Shown one piece after another: positions 22,467 through 33,885 of a DNA stretch of 64,000 nucleotides (position 1 is its first letter; every line of letters begins with the position of its first letter). The DNA comes from Nectonema munidae. Its lineage: Eukaryota > Nematomorpha > Nectonematoida > Nectonematidae. The stretch covers positions 310,001-374,000 of the forward strand of contig JAUIRK010000099.1 of assembly GCA_030549495.1 (NCBI GenBank), in the 5' to 3' direction. Under the pieces are notes generated by a model. The model had not been told where the DNA came from and made no database searches. It was given only the letters and a program-made list of their open reading frames with translations. The translations under genes and the position numbers were made by a program.

Positions 22467-22775
22467 TATCATTTTTGAAATCGTTTTGATCCTAATAAAA
22501 AATTCTTTTGTATATATTTCTTTTAATAAAAAACTTTATATAATTATTTGGATAAAATGTTTCTATTTGAGATAAATCAATTTTTTGACAGGTTTCATAG
22601 ATTTTCATAAAAAAAAATGGAGATGACCACTGAATTCAGCATGTTTGAAATATATATGCAACATTAAAAATATTTATAAAAACTTATTAATATCTGAGGA
22701 AAATAGGGGGATGGGCACTTGACCGAACAAATTTAGCACAGCACTAATAGTGTTAACAATTACACATTTAAAATA
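22467..22775. other. Spacer before the small-gene 3' end
   Basis: AT-rich sequence without a gene. It is the region downstream of the minus-strand gene pair. Confidence 0.5.
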
Positions 22776-22817
22776 TTTATTATCGCTACAACAAAATAAA
22801 TATATGGATTAACCAAA

Positions 22818-23120
22818 TCAATTTTTGATGGGAAAAGAGTCTATTCTTTTGAATAAGCTTTTCTTGTGCGAATGAAAGGTACTTTGGGACAAAGTTTCAT
22901 TCCTTCCTGATTTCCTCTCTTTTGTGAAGCAGCAACAGCGAATCAGCCAAACTACGATCCAAGGAAAGAAAAGGATTGAGAGCAGACAGTTAAGGCAATG
23001 ATTTACATCATCACTGTTTTCAGAATGAGTCTCCACTTTTTTTAAAGCCTGTTTTCTATCAGTAAGTTTATTATTGTTAGTGAGAGGGGTTGTCTCCTTG
23101 AAAAGAGAGAACAGCATCAT
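22818..23120 (-). CDS. Small Cys-rich membrane protein, diverged third family member
   Basis: 100 residues starting at the first of two consecutive ATGs. Residues 40-65, NHCLNCLLSILFFPWIVVWL followed by IRCCC, match the membrane core of the genes at 19102 and 60177 (NHCLHC...FFPWVFIWIGHC). The N-terminal part is short, charged and lacks the PPPY motif. The basic tail (KERKSGRN) is kept. It lies 100 bp downstream of COQ3 on the same strand. The gap contains a strong acceptor, TTCTTTACTTTATTTAG on the minus strand, ending at 23151, 30 nt before the ATG. A minus-strand AATAAA at 22781-22776 follows the stop by about 37 nt. This is the picture of a downstream operon gene processed by trans-splicing, though a 5'UTR intron would look the same. 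Confidence 0.72.
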   Translation of the reverse strand: MMLFSLFKETTPLTNNNKLTDRKQALKKVETHSENSDDVNHCLNCLLSILFFPWIVVWLIRCCCFTKERKSGRNETLSQSTFHSHKKSLFKRIDSFPIKN

Positions 23121-23220
23121 AAGGTATCTTGGAAAAAGAATTTGTTAAGGCTAAATAAAGTAAAGAAAAAACTTTAAAAGATTAAAAAATTATCGCATTT
23201 TTGAAACTAGGTTTTATCAT
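23121..23220 (-). promoter_or_regulatory. 100-bp intercistronic gap with a 3' splice acceptor
   Basis: Between the COQ3 stop and the next ATG the minus strand has a GATAAA-like element just after the stop, a long T/C-rich tract and the acceptor TTTACTTTATTTAG. This matches the polyadenylation-plus-trans-splice arrangement of operons in animals with spliced-leader RNA. There is no room for a conventional promoter of the second gene unless it overlaps COQ3. Confidence 0.5.
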
Positions 23221-24048
23221 TTATGAAGCTATTTTTACGCCATATTGTAAATAATTTACAGAGGTGTCTTTGATAAAATGCCACTTATTATTAATAATAT
23301 TTAAAAACAATCCATGTCGCAATCTTGTTATGATATGATTATTTTCAAAGTAGGAATCGATATTTTCTGGCTCGATAAACTTTTCCCAATCATGAATCCC
23401 ATCTGGAACAAGACCAAACACTTTTTCCGCAGCAACTATCGCTAACAAATAAGACAGGTATGTTTTATTAATGGTTGAAATAAAAAAACAACCTCCAATT
23501 TTTAACTTTTTAGCGCAAGTTGATATAAATTTTTCTGGATCATTTACATGCTCTATAACTTCACTCGCAATAATCGCATCAAAATTATCCTCTTTTAAAC
23601 TGTCTAAATTTTCATCAACCACTTCATAATTCAATTTTTTTCTAATTTCAGCACTTAAAAATTCTTCACTATGATTTATCGCTGATTCGATACTCGATTT
23701 AACGGTGTCAACTCCTAAAATAGTAGTTCCCAGTCTTGCTAAAGGTTCACATAAAATTCCACCCCCACAACCTACATCTAGGACTTTTATTCCTTTAAGC
23801 ATATCGAGTGCACATCTGTCTTTTTCTTTGACAAAATAATGAGTTAAAGTATCTCGAACAAATGGCATTCTTACTTGATTCAGTGAATGAATATATTTAT
23901 ACGGTCCATCAATATTCCACCATTCATTGGATAAGCTTTCAAATTTGAATTTATTATTATCAAGTTCAAAAGAGTTTAAGGTTAGATAACTTCTAACCAT
24001 TTTTCTTGTTTCAAGATAAGAGTAACGGAGAAGAAATTTTGTAGACAT
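23221..24048 (-). CDS. COQ3: Ubiquinone biosynthesis O-methyltransferase, mitochondrial (COQ3)
   Basis: COQ3/UbiG transfers methyl groups from S-adenosylmethionine to ring hydroxyls in two steps of coenzyme Q synthesis, on the matrix side of the inner mitochondrial membrane in the CoQ synthome. The 275-residue product has the full class I methyltransferase core: motif I VLDVGCGGGILCEPLARLG (from residue 89), then LGVD (111-114), FDAIIASEVIEHV (156-168), GGCFFISTINKT (185-196) and the COQ3/UbiG-specific PDGIHDWEKFIEPEN (215-229). The first about 25 residues are basic and hydroxylated with no acids until Glu13, which suits a mitochondrial presequence. WWNIDGPYKYIHSLNQVR (43-60) is the family's N-terminal signature. 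The length matches invertebrate orthologues. The gene has no intron, unlike most animal orthologues, but upstream non-coding exons cannot be excluded. The start is the only ATG giving a full presequence. It lies 100 bp upstream of a small membrane-protein gene on the same strand. No metabolic link between the two is evident. Confidence 0.95.
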   Translation of the reverse strand: MSTKFLLRYSYLETRKMVRSYLTLNSFELDNNKFKFESLSNEWWNIDGPYKYIHSLNQVRMPFVRDTLTHYFVKEKDRCALDMLKGIKVLDVGCGGGILCEPLARLGTTILGVDTVKSSIESAINHSEEFLSAEIRKKLNYEVVDENLDSLKEDNFDAIIASEVIEHVNDPEKFISTCAKKLKIGGCFFISTINKTYLSYLLAIVAAEKVFGLVPDGIHDWEKFIEPENIDSYFENNHIITRLRHGLFLNIINNKWHFIKDTSVNYLQYGVKIAS

Positions 24049-24574
24049 TTTATATTACGTTAAAAAGTAAATAAAAAAATAATAAATGAAAATATATAAA
24101 AATCCTTTGTACACTTTTTAGTTTCAAAATTAAGCTATAAATAAAATTTAAAAATTCATATTTAGTTAGTGTATATTTTATTTATAGATAATATTTGTTA
24201 ACATAAAAATTTCAAAATTTTCCTACAAATCGAATAAATTTTATTCTTATAAATTCTTTTTCTAAATATTAATATATTATATTAAAATTTCTATAACGAT
24301 CTTTCGAAATAAAAATTCCTTTAAGATGCAATTTAAGATAAATGTAATTTATGATGTACTTTTTTGTAATTACAACCTGTGTTTTGGTTTTCGATGCTTT
24401 ATAATGTTTCCAGCTATTTTAAAATTATTTTTAAAACGATTTATTATTTAAATAGCAACAATATCAAATTCCATTGTCTTCACTGAGACTAATAATAAAA
24501 AGGACAATATAACCATTTTTAGAACAAACAAGTTATTTATTCTAGAAATATAATAAAAATTATGCCTATAGAAA
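24049..24574. other. COQ3 upstream region
   Basis: AT-rich, with no gene. The minus strand just upstream of the COQ3 ATG has TATATATTTTC-like sequence but no strong splice acceptor, in contrast to the downstream gene. Any promoter must lie here. Confidence 0.4.
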
Positions 24575-27500
24575 GGAAGGAAGGAATACTTTATTTAACG
24601 CGCAACTATAATACATTCTAAAGCATAAGTACAGTCACGCAGAAAAGATAAATATTTTAAAAAAATATTAGATCATCACAGTGGCGGATCCAGAAATTTT
24701 TTATAGGGGGGGGGCGAAATCTATTAATTTTTTTTGCAATTTTGCTAAAAGTCTTCAGAGAATACGACAGCTGCATTATGTCTTTTAGAATCACTAATTA
24801 CCTATGTTTTCATATTTTTAACATTATTTTGCCATGAATAAAATGCAAAAATTTATTTTTTATGCATGTAAGGGTATACATTAGTAAGGGTAGTTTTCGA
24901 AGCCATTTTTCATAGGGGGGCTAGGCCCATGAGGCCTCCCCCTGGATTATCATTACACTCAAAAAGATAAATTTTCAGATTTTTTCTGAAAACAGATAAA
25001 TTTTCAGCTATTTTCAAGTAATAAGGCAAAACGTTCGAACGTTTACATGCGTTGTACACAGGAGTTGTGCTATTCAAAAAAGTTGAAAAGGAGTTGATTT
25101 TTAATGTTTCAATGACGGATACTAAAGCAAATGGTTTTTAGTATTTAAAATACTTGTAAACTAAAACTAAAATTTTGAAAACAATTCTTCGTTCAATTTT
25201 CAGTCAGTGTAGTTATTTTAGGACGTGAGAAACACTTTCTTGTTTTTTATGCCAAAAATTAAACGTGCGCAGTTATTTTAAAGAACTTAGAGTTTCTTCA
25301 CCTCTCCTTTCTGTGTTCCATAAGAATTTCAGTAATCAAAACGGCTTACGACATAAGCATTGATCAGAGGTTTAACGTGACTTTTTGAGAAAAATTTCTT
25401 GAATTATTTCAAATTGTTTAGAAAAAAGTAGCCTCTTTCAATTTACTTTTAATAAAAGAATCATAGAGTAAGTTTTTGTGTAGAGGAACTCCAAGTATGT
25501 TAATTTCTTCTTCAATTTTCATAATGTTTTATTCAATTTGGATATTTTCGAAAGATGAATCACGCCATGAATTGAAAATTATAACTTCTTTTTTTATCGT
25601 TCAGATTGAGTCTGTATTTTTTCATTACTTTTTTTATTTTTAAGTATAAATTAGAAATTCTAGCTAAAATTTTTGATAAAGCCAAGAAGAGATGTAGACG
25701 TTGAATAAGAAAGGTCCAAGAACGGAGCCTTGCGAAACTCCATATTTTGTTCTAACAGATTCAGACAAAAAACCATCAATAGAAGTAGAGTGTGTCCTAT
25801 CTTCAAAATATGAAAAAATCCATTTCAAAGCAGTACCACACACACCAATCCTTTTTTCCATAATTTTCGGTAGGCTATTTCTGTCTATAGTATCGAAAGC
25901 TGATTGAATGTCAAGAGCAAGCAGTAGAAGATGAAGTTTTTTTGATATGTTAACTTTTATAACATTAACAAGCGTCAAAACTAACGACTCTGTGCTTCAA
26001 TGTTTCTTATAAGCAAAAAGACTTTTCATTGTTCATGTGGTTGACAGTGAAATGATCGGACAGTCTTTTCAGTGCCACTCGTTCAGCAAGCTTACTTAAA
26101 AAACTTCGATTGGATATGGGCCTGAAATCATTAATGTTGTCCGTATGAGCTCGAGAATGCTTGGGAATGGGAATTAGAATTGCTTCTTTTGAAAAGAATA
26201 AAATTCCTGTATCAAAAGACATATTTATATAATAAACAAAAAAGGATATAAAGACAATATTTTAACATGTTCTAGTTTAAACTGTCAGCTCGTCCAACTT
26301 TGATTCCGTGTGCAGCAATAATATTTTTAAGTTCATCTTCATCACTTAGATGTATTTTTCAGATAAATCTTCGACGATCATTATTGCTTTTCTGTGAAAA
26401 ACTCATTGAAGACATTTGCTAACTCGATTTTGTTTTCAAAATGAGAAAAAATATCCTGGAGTTTTTTCATGTTAGACATTTTACGAACAAAGTTGTAAAG
26501 AGGTTTTGTCTCCAGTGATCTGTTTATAAACTGATCACAGTATCTCTTTTTATTTTCTTATAAAAGAAACAAGTGGATTTTCTAAAAGCATCGTATTCTT
26601 CTCGGTCGTTGCGACTACGAGTTTTTAACCATTTATTGTAGCATTTTCTTAGTCGATTTCTTAGTTTAAAAAAGTCCGAGGTATTCCATTTCGGCCTTAG
26701 AGGGCGTACGTTTTTGGTGAAATAAGGAGCATGAATGTTTGTGATTTCATCAATTGCAGAGCAGAAGTTTTCGAATGAAAAGGATATGATTATACTATGA
26801 TTTCGTTCAAAACATAATTTCGCTTTCAAATCTTCTTTAAACAAATATTTATCCACAGAGGAAAAAGTTCTGAAGACGACAGATTTCTGATTAATTTCCA
26901 ATAAACCTGTGCAACTGAAAGAAAAAACTAAAGGATAGTGATCACTAAGATCGAGATGACATATTTCAGTAGTGAAATATATCGTCAAGCAAGTACGACA
27001 AAAATATTGTCTAAACAATGTCCAACAGTATGAGTTTGTTTTGACAATAATGGATAAAGCGCAAAAGTGTCAAGTAAGCTTACCGGCAGCAGGTCTATTG
27101 TTAGAATCATCAAAATTCAACACCAAGTATGACTTTATGAGGCGTAACAGTATCGAGCGATTGAATCATATCAGAGATTTCCGTTAGAAAATCAGTAAAC
27201 GTGACATTAATCAATTTATAAACAAGGACAAATAAGACTTTGAGAGTTGAAAATATCAAAATGCCGCCGATTGATTCAAAAGTCTCTTGGCTTTTCATTA
27301 AATGGTGTTTTATGTTCACACATTATTTATATAAAATAGCAACTCCTCCTCCTCTAGAAAAACGAAAACAATGCCTCACTTCAACCCACTTTCGGCTTTT
27401 ATATTTTGGGCGATCGCTGTGAAGATGCACACGTTCACTTTGAATGTAACTTATTTTTTTTTTAAAATTCACTTTCTCGTTTTTTTATTTTAAAATTTTT

Positions 27501-28167
27501 TGTGCAACAATTGCGTTATTTTCATTAAACAACCAAGTTTCGCAAATGAAGGCAACATCAATTAACTTTTATTTGCAAAAATCAACCAGTTCTCAACATT
27601 TATTTTGCAAAGAACGAACATTCCATAAGATAAACTTACAAGATTTTGGAGTTTTTAGTTTTTTGAAAAAGAAGAAGAAAAAGAAGGAACACCTGATAGA
27701 GAAGTAGAAGTAGGAGCAGGTAAATTTATTAGAAATTGGTTTCCCAAGTTTTTACAGAAAAGAAGTACATTGTGAAGAATTAGCAGAAATTTCTTAACTA
27801 AATATTGTATAACCTTTTGTTTCATGGGAGTGAGCGCATGCGGGAGACCCATGTTTAGGACAATTAATTTTCCATTGACCGTATTCCTGACAATAACTGC
27901 ATGATGGTAAATTATTAGCTAGTTTTTTCAGGCTATTTTCAATTGAAGTAATCCGTTGAGAAAGAGAATCGGTGTTTGACTGTTCTTTCTTTAAAATACA
28001 TTCATTACACAAAAAAAAAATTTTTTTTATTAAAGAGGGAAATTAATAGCATGAAAAATCTTACTACACATGAAACATTCAATTGATTCCTGCTGAGCAT
28101 TTAAATTACAAGTTTTGCAAATGCCAATTTCATCAGGTAACGAAAAAGAAAAAAAACTTTCTGCCAT
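24575..28167 (-). mobile_element. Near-full-length but dead CR1-like LINE with PHD-finger ORF1
   Basis: Read on the minus strand. ORF1 starts at 28167 (MAESFFSFSLPDEIG) and carries ICKTCN ... ECFMCSKIFHA, a PHD-type Cys4-His start. A coiled-coil-like stretch and SCSYCQEYGQWKINCP follow near 27880. The endonuclease starts near 27650 with FILWNVRSLQNKC and FICETWLF, has RGGGVAILYK near 27340 and ends with HLDLSDHYPLVFSF near 26940. Reverse-transcriptase blocks follow: DNINDFRPISNRSFLSKLAE (26140), LLLALDIQSAFDTIDRNSLP (25900) and YGVSQGSVLGPFLFNVYI (25710). The C-terminal region runs to about 24965, then a 3' end with AATAAAG and TTCC repeats near 24575. Many frameshifts and stops are present; the FADD box is lost. 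Length about 3.3 kb without the nested MITE. Confidence 0.85.
24679..24944. mobile_element. Non-autonomous hAT-type element nested in the LINE 3'UTR
   Basis: It starts CAGTGGCGGATCCAG and ends CCTCCCCCTG, with G runs near both ends. The flanks GATCATCA (24671-24678) and GATTATCA (24945-24952) differ at one base, fitting an aged 8-bp target duplication. Related CAG(T/G)GGCG ends lie at 59098 and 60762. Confidence 0.65.
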
Positions 28168-29729
28168 TTTTAATTGTTAATAATATAATAATTAAAATTT
28201 TATAATAATATAGAAAGAATTAATTTAATAATTCTTTTCAAGTAAAAAAGTTCCATTATACAATTGACATATTTATACAATACATTTTGGGAAATTTTAC
28301 TAAGCAAGCATGTGAAGTTCCATAATGCTCTTAATACTTTTAGTTGGGTCGGCCTTTAATTGGCTCTTTGTGATTTATTAAATCCAATGTTTGGCATCAA
28401 TATAATTACACACATATTTGAGAGCCAAATACTTGTAACCCAAATGGATAAATGTGGCGTATGGACTCAAGTAAATGAGAAATCTATGTAGCCCAAACAA
28501 TGACATATTCCTAGATGCTGATAATAATTAGGGCTAGACAACGAAGTGTATGCATTGCAACTAAAAAGCATCTGCGAGAGCGAAACACCAAATCACTTCT
28601 GCTTTCATTTTCAAGATTATTGTCCTTTCGAAAAACGAAAGCTGATTTATGTGTCTGTACAATTGAGTCAACACCCCCTGCTTATATTTGATTCAACAGA
28701 AATGTTCAGCGCATATACATGAAATAATTTTACTTATTTATAGTGATCTCCTAGCTCATATCTACACTTTTTTCAAAAATTTTATGTATGAGCAGAAGAA
28801 AAGAAAAACTGATTAAAAATGATTGGGTCAATTTAAAGATGAACTTATCGTACACAGTTCCTCTTTTAACACAAATAAAAACTTTTATATGAAAAAATGC
28901 AACAAAATGTAAGTAAGATTTAGACAATGAAACAGAGATACTTTCAATGTGAAGTCGGACATGTAGGGAGTGGAATTTTTGAATGAAATATTTAGCTCCA
29001 GTATTCACAGGACAATTTACACAGATCTAGATGCATATAACTGTAGGATTTCTGGTGTCCAGTTTTGAAATTAAGAATTGAATTCCATTTTAAACTACTT
29101 TTGGAAATTGAATACTTTTTTCTTAATTATCTGAGCGGAAGACTGAAGAGCCTTTGATAAAGAAATCGTAACGATAATCGCTGCTTTAATGTTGACAAGA
29201 ATATAGTATTCTTCTTTGACTCTTATATAAGATATTAAGATAGTTTATTTAGTCCTCCAATTTATCATTATTTAAATTTGTTCACCAACAATATTTGTAA
29301 AAAAAGATTGAGTTGAGATCCTCAAATGGAAAATAAGTACTATTATAAATTGTTTTAAAAATGTGGATTTTAAGTGAGGGACGAGGGAGGGGGGGGGGGT
29401 TTCCTTGCCCCTTAAAAATAAAAAAAAATGATCTAACAAGGCCTAACTTTTTTTTACAGTTGGAAAATTATGGTAGAATATTAAGTTTAAAATTTGGCGA
29501 GTATTGAAACTTGTTTAGTTATCGCAAAATCGAAAATAAATTGTTTTGTATTTCAAAAAAATGTAATTTTTGTATGTTTATTTAATCATAATTTTAAAAA
29601 AATATAATAAGTTTATATAATGATATACAAACATAAATATTAAAAACAACATTTCAAAAATATTTTAAATCCTTGTAATCATTTCTAACATAAATATATA
29701 TTTCTAACATACAAGGGATGTTCCTTGTA
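28168..29729. other. No gene seen
   Basis: 28300-28700 is the least AT-rich, most complex sequence of this spacer and shows no repeat match in the window, so it could be host regulatory DNA. 29385-29400 has a G run. 29560-29740 has an internal direct repeat (GATGTTCCTTGTAATCATTTCTAACAT-like words). No frame has a domain. Confidence 0.4.
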
Positions 29730-29907
29730 ATCATTTCTAACATAAAAGTTTTTTCTAAATTTATTGAAAAGATTGTTTTCTGGACCAGATGAACTGTTAA
29801 TTTCTGTAGCTTCCCAAATTTTTCTTAACATAATTTCTCCAATATGATGTCTACAAGGGCACCAAAAAGTGGTCTTCCTAATTTGCTTTAAAAGCTATTA
29901 ATGGCAC

Positions 29908-30088
29908 TGTTGTAAATAGAGTTCCTCACAACATAGCTTAAAAGCTCACAATTCACTGGCAATTTAGAACTAGCCCTCTAACCACAATCACTCTATTTTC
30001 AATAGTATATAAGCCTTCACATTTCTTTATCTTCGTTGAAAGTAAAGCCTACTTTTCTTCAAATAAATTTATTTCTTACTTTACAACA
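29908..30088 (+). repeat. 5' LTR
   Basis: 181 bp, TG...CA ends, TATA-like AGTATATAAG and AATAAA inside. Pairs with the 3' LTR. Confidence 0.92.
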
Positions 30089-32719
30089 ATTTACTTTCAA
30101 CCTGTCACCTCTATGGACAAGTTTCTGCGTCCAGAAAGACTTGACATAGATCCCAACTCTGCCACTGCTACTGACGAGTGGAAACACTGGTACTCAACCT
30201 TGAAGAACTTTCTTTCCTCGATCTCAGCTCTCTATCCTGAAAAGCTCTCTGTTCTCACTAACTACATTTCTGCCTCCGTCTTCAAATACATTGAGAACGT
30301 GGAAGAGTACGATAATGCCATCTCTAAACTCGAAAGCATCTATGTGAAAAAAAAGAATCAAGTTTTTGCTCGGCACTTGCTAGCAATCCGAAAACAACTA
30401 CCTGGCGAAAGTGTCGACGCTTTTGTACAGCAACTGCAAAGATTGAGTCTTGAGTGCCAGTATTCCTTGGTCTCTGCTGAACAGCACCGAGATGAACAGA
30501 TAAGAGATGCCTTGATCAATGGACTTGCTTCAGACACGATACGTCTACGCCTACTAGAAAACAAAAACATGGACTTGCAGAGTGCCTACGATCAAGCTCG
30601 CGCACTGGAGATAGCTCAGAGCAACTCTCATGCCTACAAAACAGACACAACTTCTTTCACTGCTTCCACCAGAAAGGATCCTACAGAACCACGTTCTAGC
30701 TACAAGTCTAAGCATTTATGCTTTTTCTGCGGTAACGCCTTCCACCCAAGAAAAATCTGTCCTGCTAAAAACTCAAAGTGCTACAAGTGCAGCAAAATGG
30801 GTCACTTTTCTAAAGCTTGTAGATCGTCTTGTGTTAATACAGATAAAGATGTTGCAACTAGTAATGATGAATCAATCCTTGCAACTATAATTGATGCTAA
30901 CAATAAATCTTGTACTTGTTTTTTTTAGGGAGGTACCTGCTAAGTCTGATTCTGTGATAGCTGCTACTAATGGTAAATTCAATTCTAAGGTTTTAATTAT
31001 GAGAAAAGTAGGTCAAGTTGAAGCCAACTGTTTGATTGATACAGGATCTATTCAAAGCTTTGTTTCTTCGGTATTTGTTAACAAGGTAAGATTAAGGGTT
31101 TTTCCACTTAATAGAGTTGTGAGTATAGCTTCATCTGATCTTACTGTGCCAATATTAGGCTATTGTTTAGAAAGTTTGGTATTCAAAGAGAGCACATATC
31201 ATAACATTAAATTAAACGTTTTAGAGAATCTCGTAAGTGACATAGTTCTTGGGCAAGATTTTATTTGTGCTCACAAATTTCTTAAGTTCGATTTAGGAGG
31301 AAAACTTCCTGGCATTCAGGTGTGTTCCCTTTCGGAATTACAATCACCGTCTCCGTCGTTATTTCGCTATTTAACTAAAGACTGCCGTACTATAGCAACC
31401 AAATCTAGATAGTATAGCTATTCAGATAGTGAATTTATAGTGAAGGAGGTGAAAAGATTACTTTAGGATGGCATTATAGAGGAAAGTCTTTCCCTGTGGA
31501 GAGCACAGCCATTTGTTAGTAAGAGCGAAAACCACAAACCGCGCATGGTTAACAGGTTTATGCAACTTAAAAGATTACTTAGTAAAGCTAGACTGCCCGT
31601 GATAGATCCTAACCAATCTCTAGTTGTGGAAACGAATGCTAGTAATTTTGCTATAGCGGCTTCACTTAATCAAAAGGGGCAATTTTATGATATACATAAC
31701 CGGCTTTCCCATCCTGGAGTAACAAGAATGGCCCATTTTATACGGAATAAAAATGTGCCTTTTTCAATTTTGGAAATCAAAGAAAGATTAAAGGTTGCAA
31801 AATTTGTAATGAAACGAAGCCAAGGTTTTATAATCCACCACATACTCCCTTAGTTAAAGCTATTAGACCATGGGAGAGACTGAATATAGACTTCAAATGC
31901 GGACTTCCCCTTTCCAATGGGTACACAATCTTCCTAACAATCATAAATGAGTGGTCACGCTTTCCGTTTGTATTTCCTTGTAAGGACATGAGTGCCAAAA
32001 CAGTTATCCGTTGTTTGAGCTCTTTGTTTTATATTTGCGGCTTACCTGAGTACATCCACAGTGACAGAGGTTCTTCCCTTTTGTCACAAGAACTTCAACA
32101 ATATTTGCTCAATCTAGGAGTGGCAACAAGTCGCACTACCCGCTACAATCCAACTGGCAACTCACAGTGTGAAGGATAAAATGAAATTGTTTGGAAGAGC
32201 ATTTGCCTAGCTCTAAAAGCACGTAATCTTGACGTAAAAGCTTGGCAAGATGTTTTGGGAGACGCCTTATACTCAATTCGATCTTTGCTGTGTACTGCAA
32301 CTGGTTGTACTCCTTAGGAAAGATTCATGGTTTTTCCAAGAAGGTCTTCTTGGATTATGCCTCCTGGCAACGTACTTCTGAAAAAAAAGCCAAGAAATGA
32401 CAAGTACAGCGCTGAAGTTGAAGAGGTTGAACTATTACAAGCAACACCCTCTTACGCTCACGTTCGTTTACCCAATGGAAACGAAACCACCGTAAACTTA
32501 AAAGTCTTGGCTCCTCTTAACGACAGTTATACGAAACATCTTGACTCCAACCCGACACTAACTAATCAAGCTGAAAATTTAGAACAACAAAAAAATGGTT
32601 CTAGAGATTCTCCAACTTCATCGCACTTCCACAGTGAACACATCCCAGAAAACCGCTACCCAAAAAGAGAAAGGCGTGCTCCAGATAGATGGAAATATTA
32701 AAAAAAAAGAGGGGTTGAA

Positions 32720-32938
32720 TGTTGTAAATAGACTGCCTCACAACATAATTGAAATGTTGTAGATAAAGTGGTGCCTCACAACATAGCTTAAAAGCTCACA
32801 ATTCACTGTCAACTTACAACTAACTCTCTAACCACAATCACTCTGCTTTCAATAGTATATAAGTCTTCGCATTTCTTTATCTTCGTTGAAAGTAAAGTCT
32901 ACTTTTCTTCAAATAAATCTATTTCTTACTTTACAACA
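32720..32938 (+). repeat. 3' LTR with a 35-bp internal duplication at its start
   Basis: It begins with two slightly different copies of TGTTGTA...CCTCACAACATA (from 32720 and 32755) and then matches the 5' LTR to its end. The second copy alone would give the 184-bp length of the 5' LTR. Confidence 0.88.
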
Positions 32939-33885
32939 GGCACGCCAAGCAATTTGATCATGTCATTATTTGAAACAACCACAGGCATTTGCTCTTCGTA
33001 ATGAAACTTGCTTTTCAATGTTGGAAGTAACTTTCTGGTCTCCAAGAACATTTAATTTTTTCAGCAGTTTTTTCTATAACTTCAACTTTATATTTGCAGG
33101 CTTGAGAAGGATGTAAGTTAATTTTGCTTGAGTCATCTTTAGAGCTTCAATAAATGATTGAAGAATTGTAGCCGATGTTGTCGGTGAAACATTGTTTCTT
33201 ACAAATGTAGAAACTACGTTTTCTTTTTTTAGTGAGAACTTTTGCTTGAAATATCGATCTTTTCTTCTAACTTATCGCAATCTTCACTTTGTAAACATTC
33301 TCTTTCAAAACTAATATTGCTTTTCTTTTTATCACAAACTTTTTGTTTTTTCATTCTTTTCTCACTTAATGAAAAACTTTTTGCATCTACACCACTGTAG
33401 GAAGCTTTTTCTCTATAATTAATCATCTTTTCTAAAAAAATAATATCCTTATCTATCTCTCTTTTTTCAAATGTTGTTTTTCCATTATTCATCTTTTTCA
33501 TTTTTTGTAAAACATCTCTTGACTAAAAAGGCATTGTTTGTGTTGGTTTATTTTTGAATTCTTCAAACTTTTTACTATTGTGTGGAATCAACTCTAATTT
33601 TTTTTTTATATTCTGACGCATAAATTATAATCTTCTGATAAATCTTGTTTTCTGCTATTGTAGGTATATTTGCTTTTTGATAGTAGTTCATCACTTCTTC
33701 AACAACTTTTTTCGAACTGAGAATACTTGTTTTTGAATTTTTAGAACAATCTTCTTCTCTGAACTTCTTCATAAAACTAAGATAGCATAATAAAATTTGT
33801 TGAAACGTAGGAAGTCTACAACCGATGATAGTTAAATTTGAATTTTTGTATTCATAATTTTGCAAAAACCTAATCTAGCTACACT

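Larger units (their letters stand above)
29908..32938 (+). mobile_element. Ty3/gypsy-type LTR retrotransposon fossil
   Basis: A 3.0-kb element bounded by LTRs (TGTTG...CAACA) at 29908-30088 and about 32720-32938, with an exact 5-bp target duplication GGCAC on both sides (29903-29907, 32939-32943). Parts in order: gag with two CCHC-like zinc knuckles (about 30113-30930), aspartic protease with the DTGS active site (about 31000-31310), remnants of reverse transcriptase/RNase H (about 31450-31690), and integrase pieces with the HSDRGSSL and YNPTGNSQCEG motifs (about 31860-32340). Gag starts only about 25 nt after the LTR. It is broken: much of the reverse transcriptase is missing and there are at least five further interruptions. 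The LTRs differ at roughly 10 of 165 aligned positions, so the copy is moderately old. It sits inside copy B of the unclassified transposase relic. Confidence 0.92.
29730..33885 (-). pseudogene. Relic of the unclassified DDE-like transposase family, copy B, split by an LTR element
   Basis: Minus strand, right part: 33575-33865 encodes IIGCRLPTFQQILLCYLSFM and YQKANIPTIAENKIYQKI. 33229-33501 encodes IDKDIIFLEKMINYREKASY, SGVDAKSFSLSEKRMKKQK. 33000-33230 gives NNVSPTTSATILQSFIEALK, and QMPVVVSNNDMIKLLGVP ends at 32944. Left part: beyond the insertion, 29890-29740 gives CRHHIGEIMLRKIWEATEI and SSSGPENNLFNKFRKNFY. These blocks (PVLVS...QLLGVP, then CRHHI-E-VL, then SGP...F..F) are in the order of the family described for copy A. 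The segment between LLGVP and CRHHI is missing or scrambled, and several frame changes occur. Copy A and copy B overlap only in part, so they document different regions of the protein. Confidence 0.62.
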
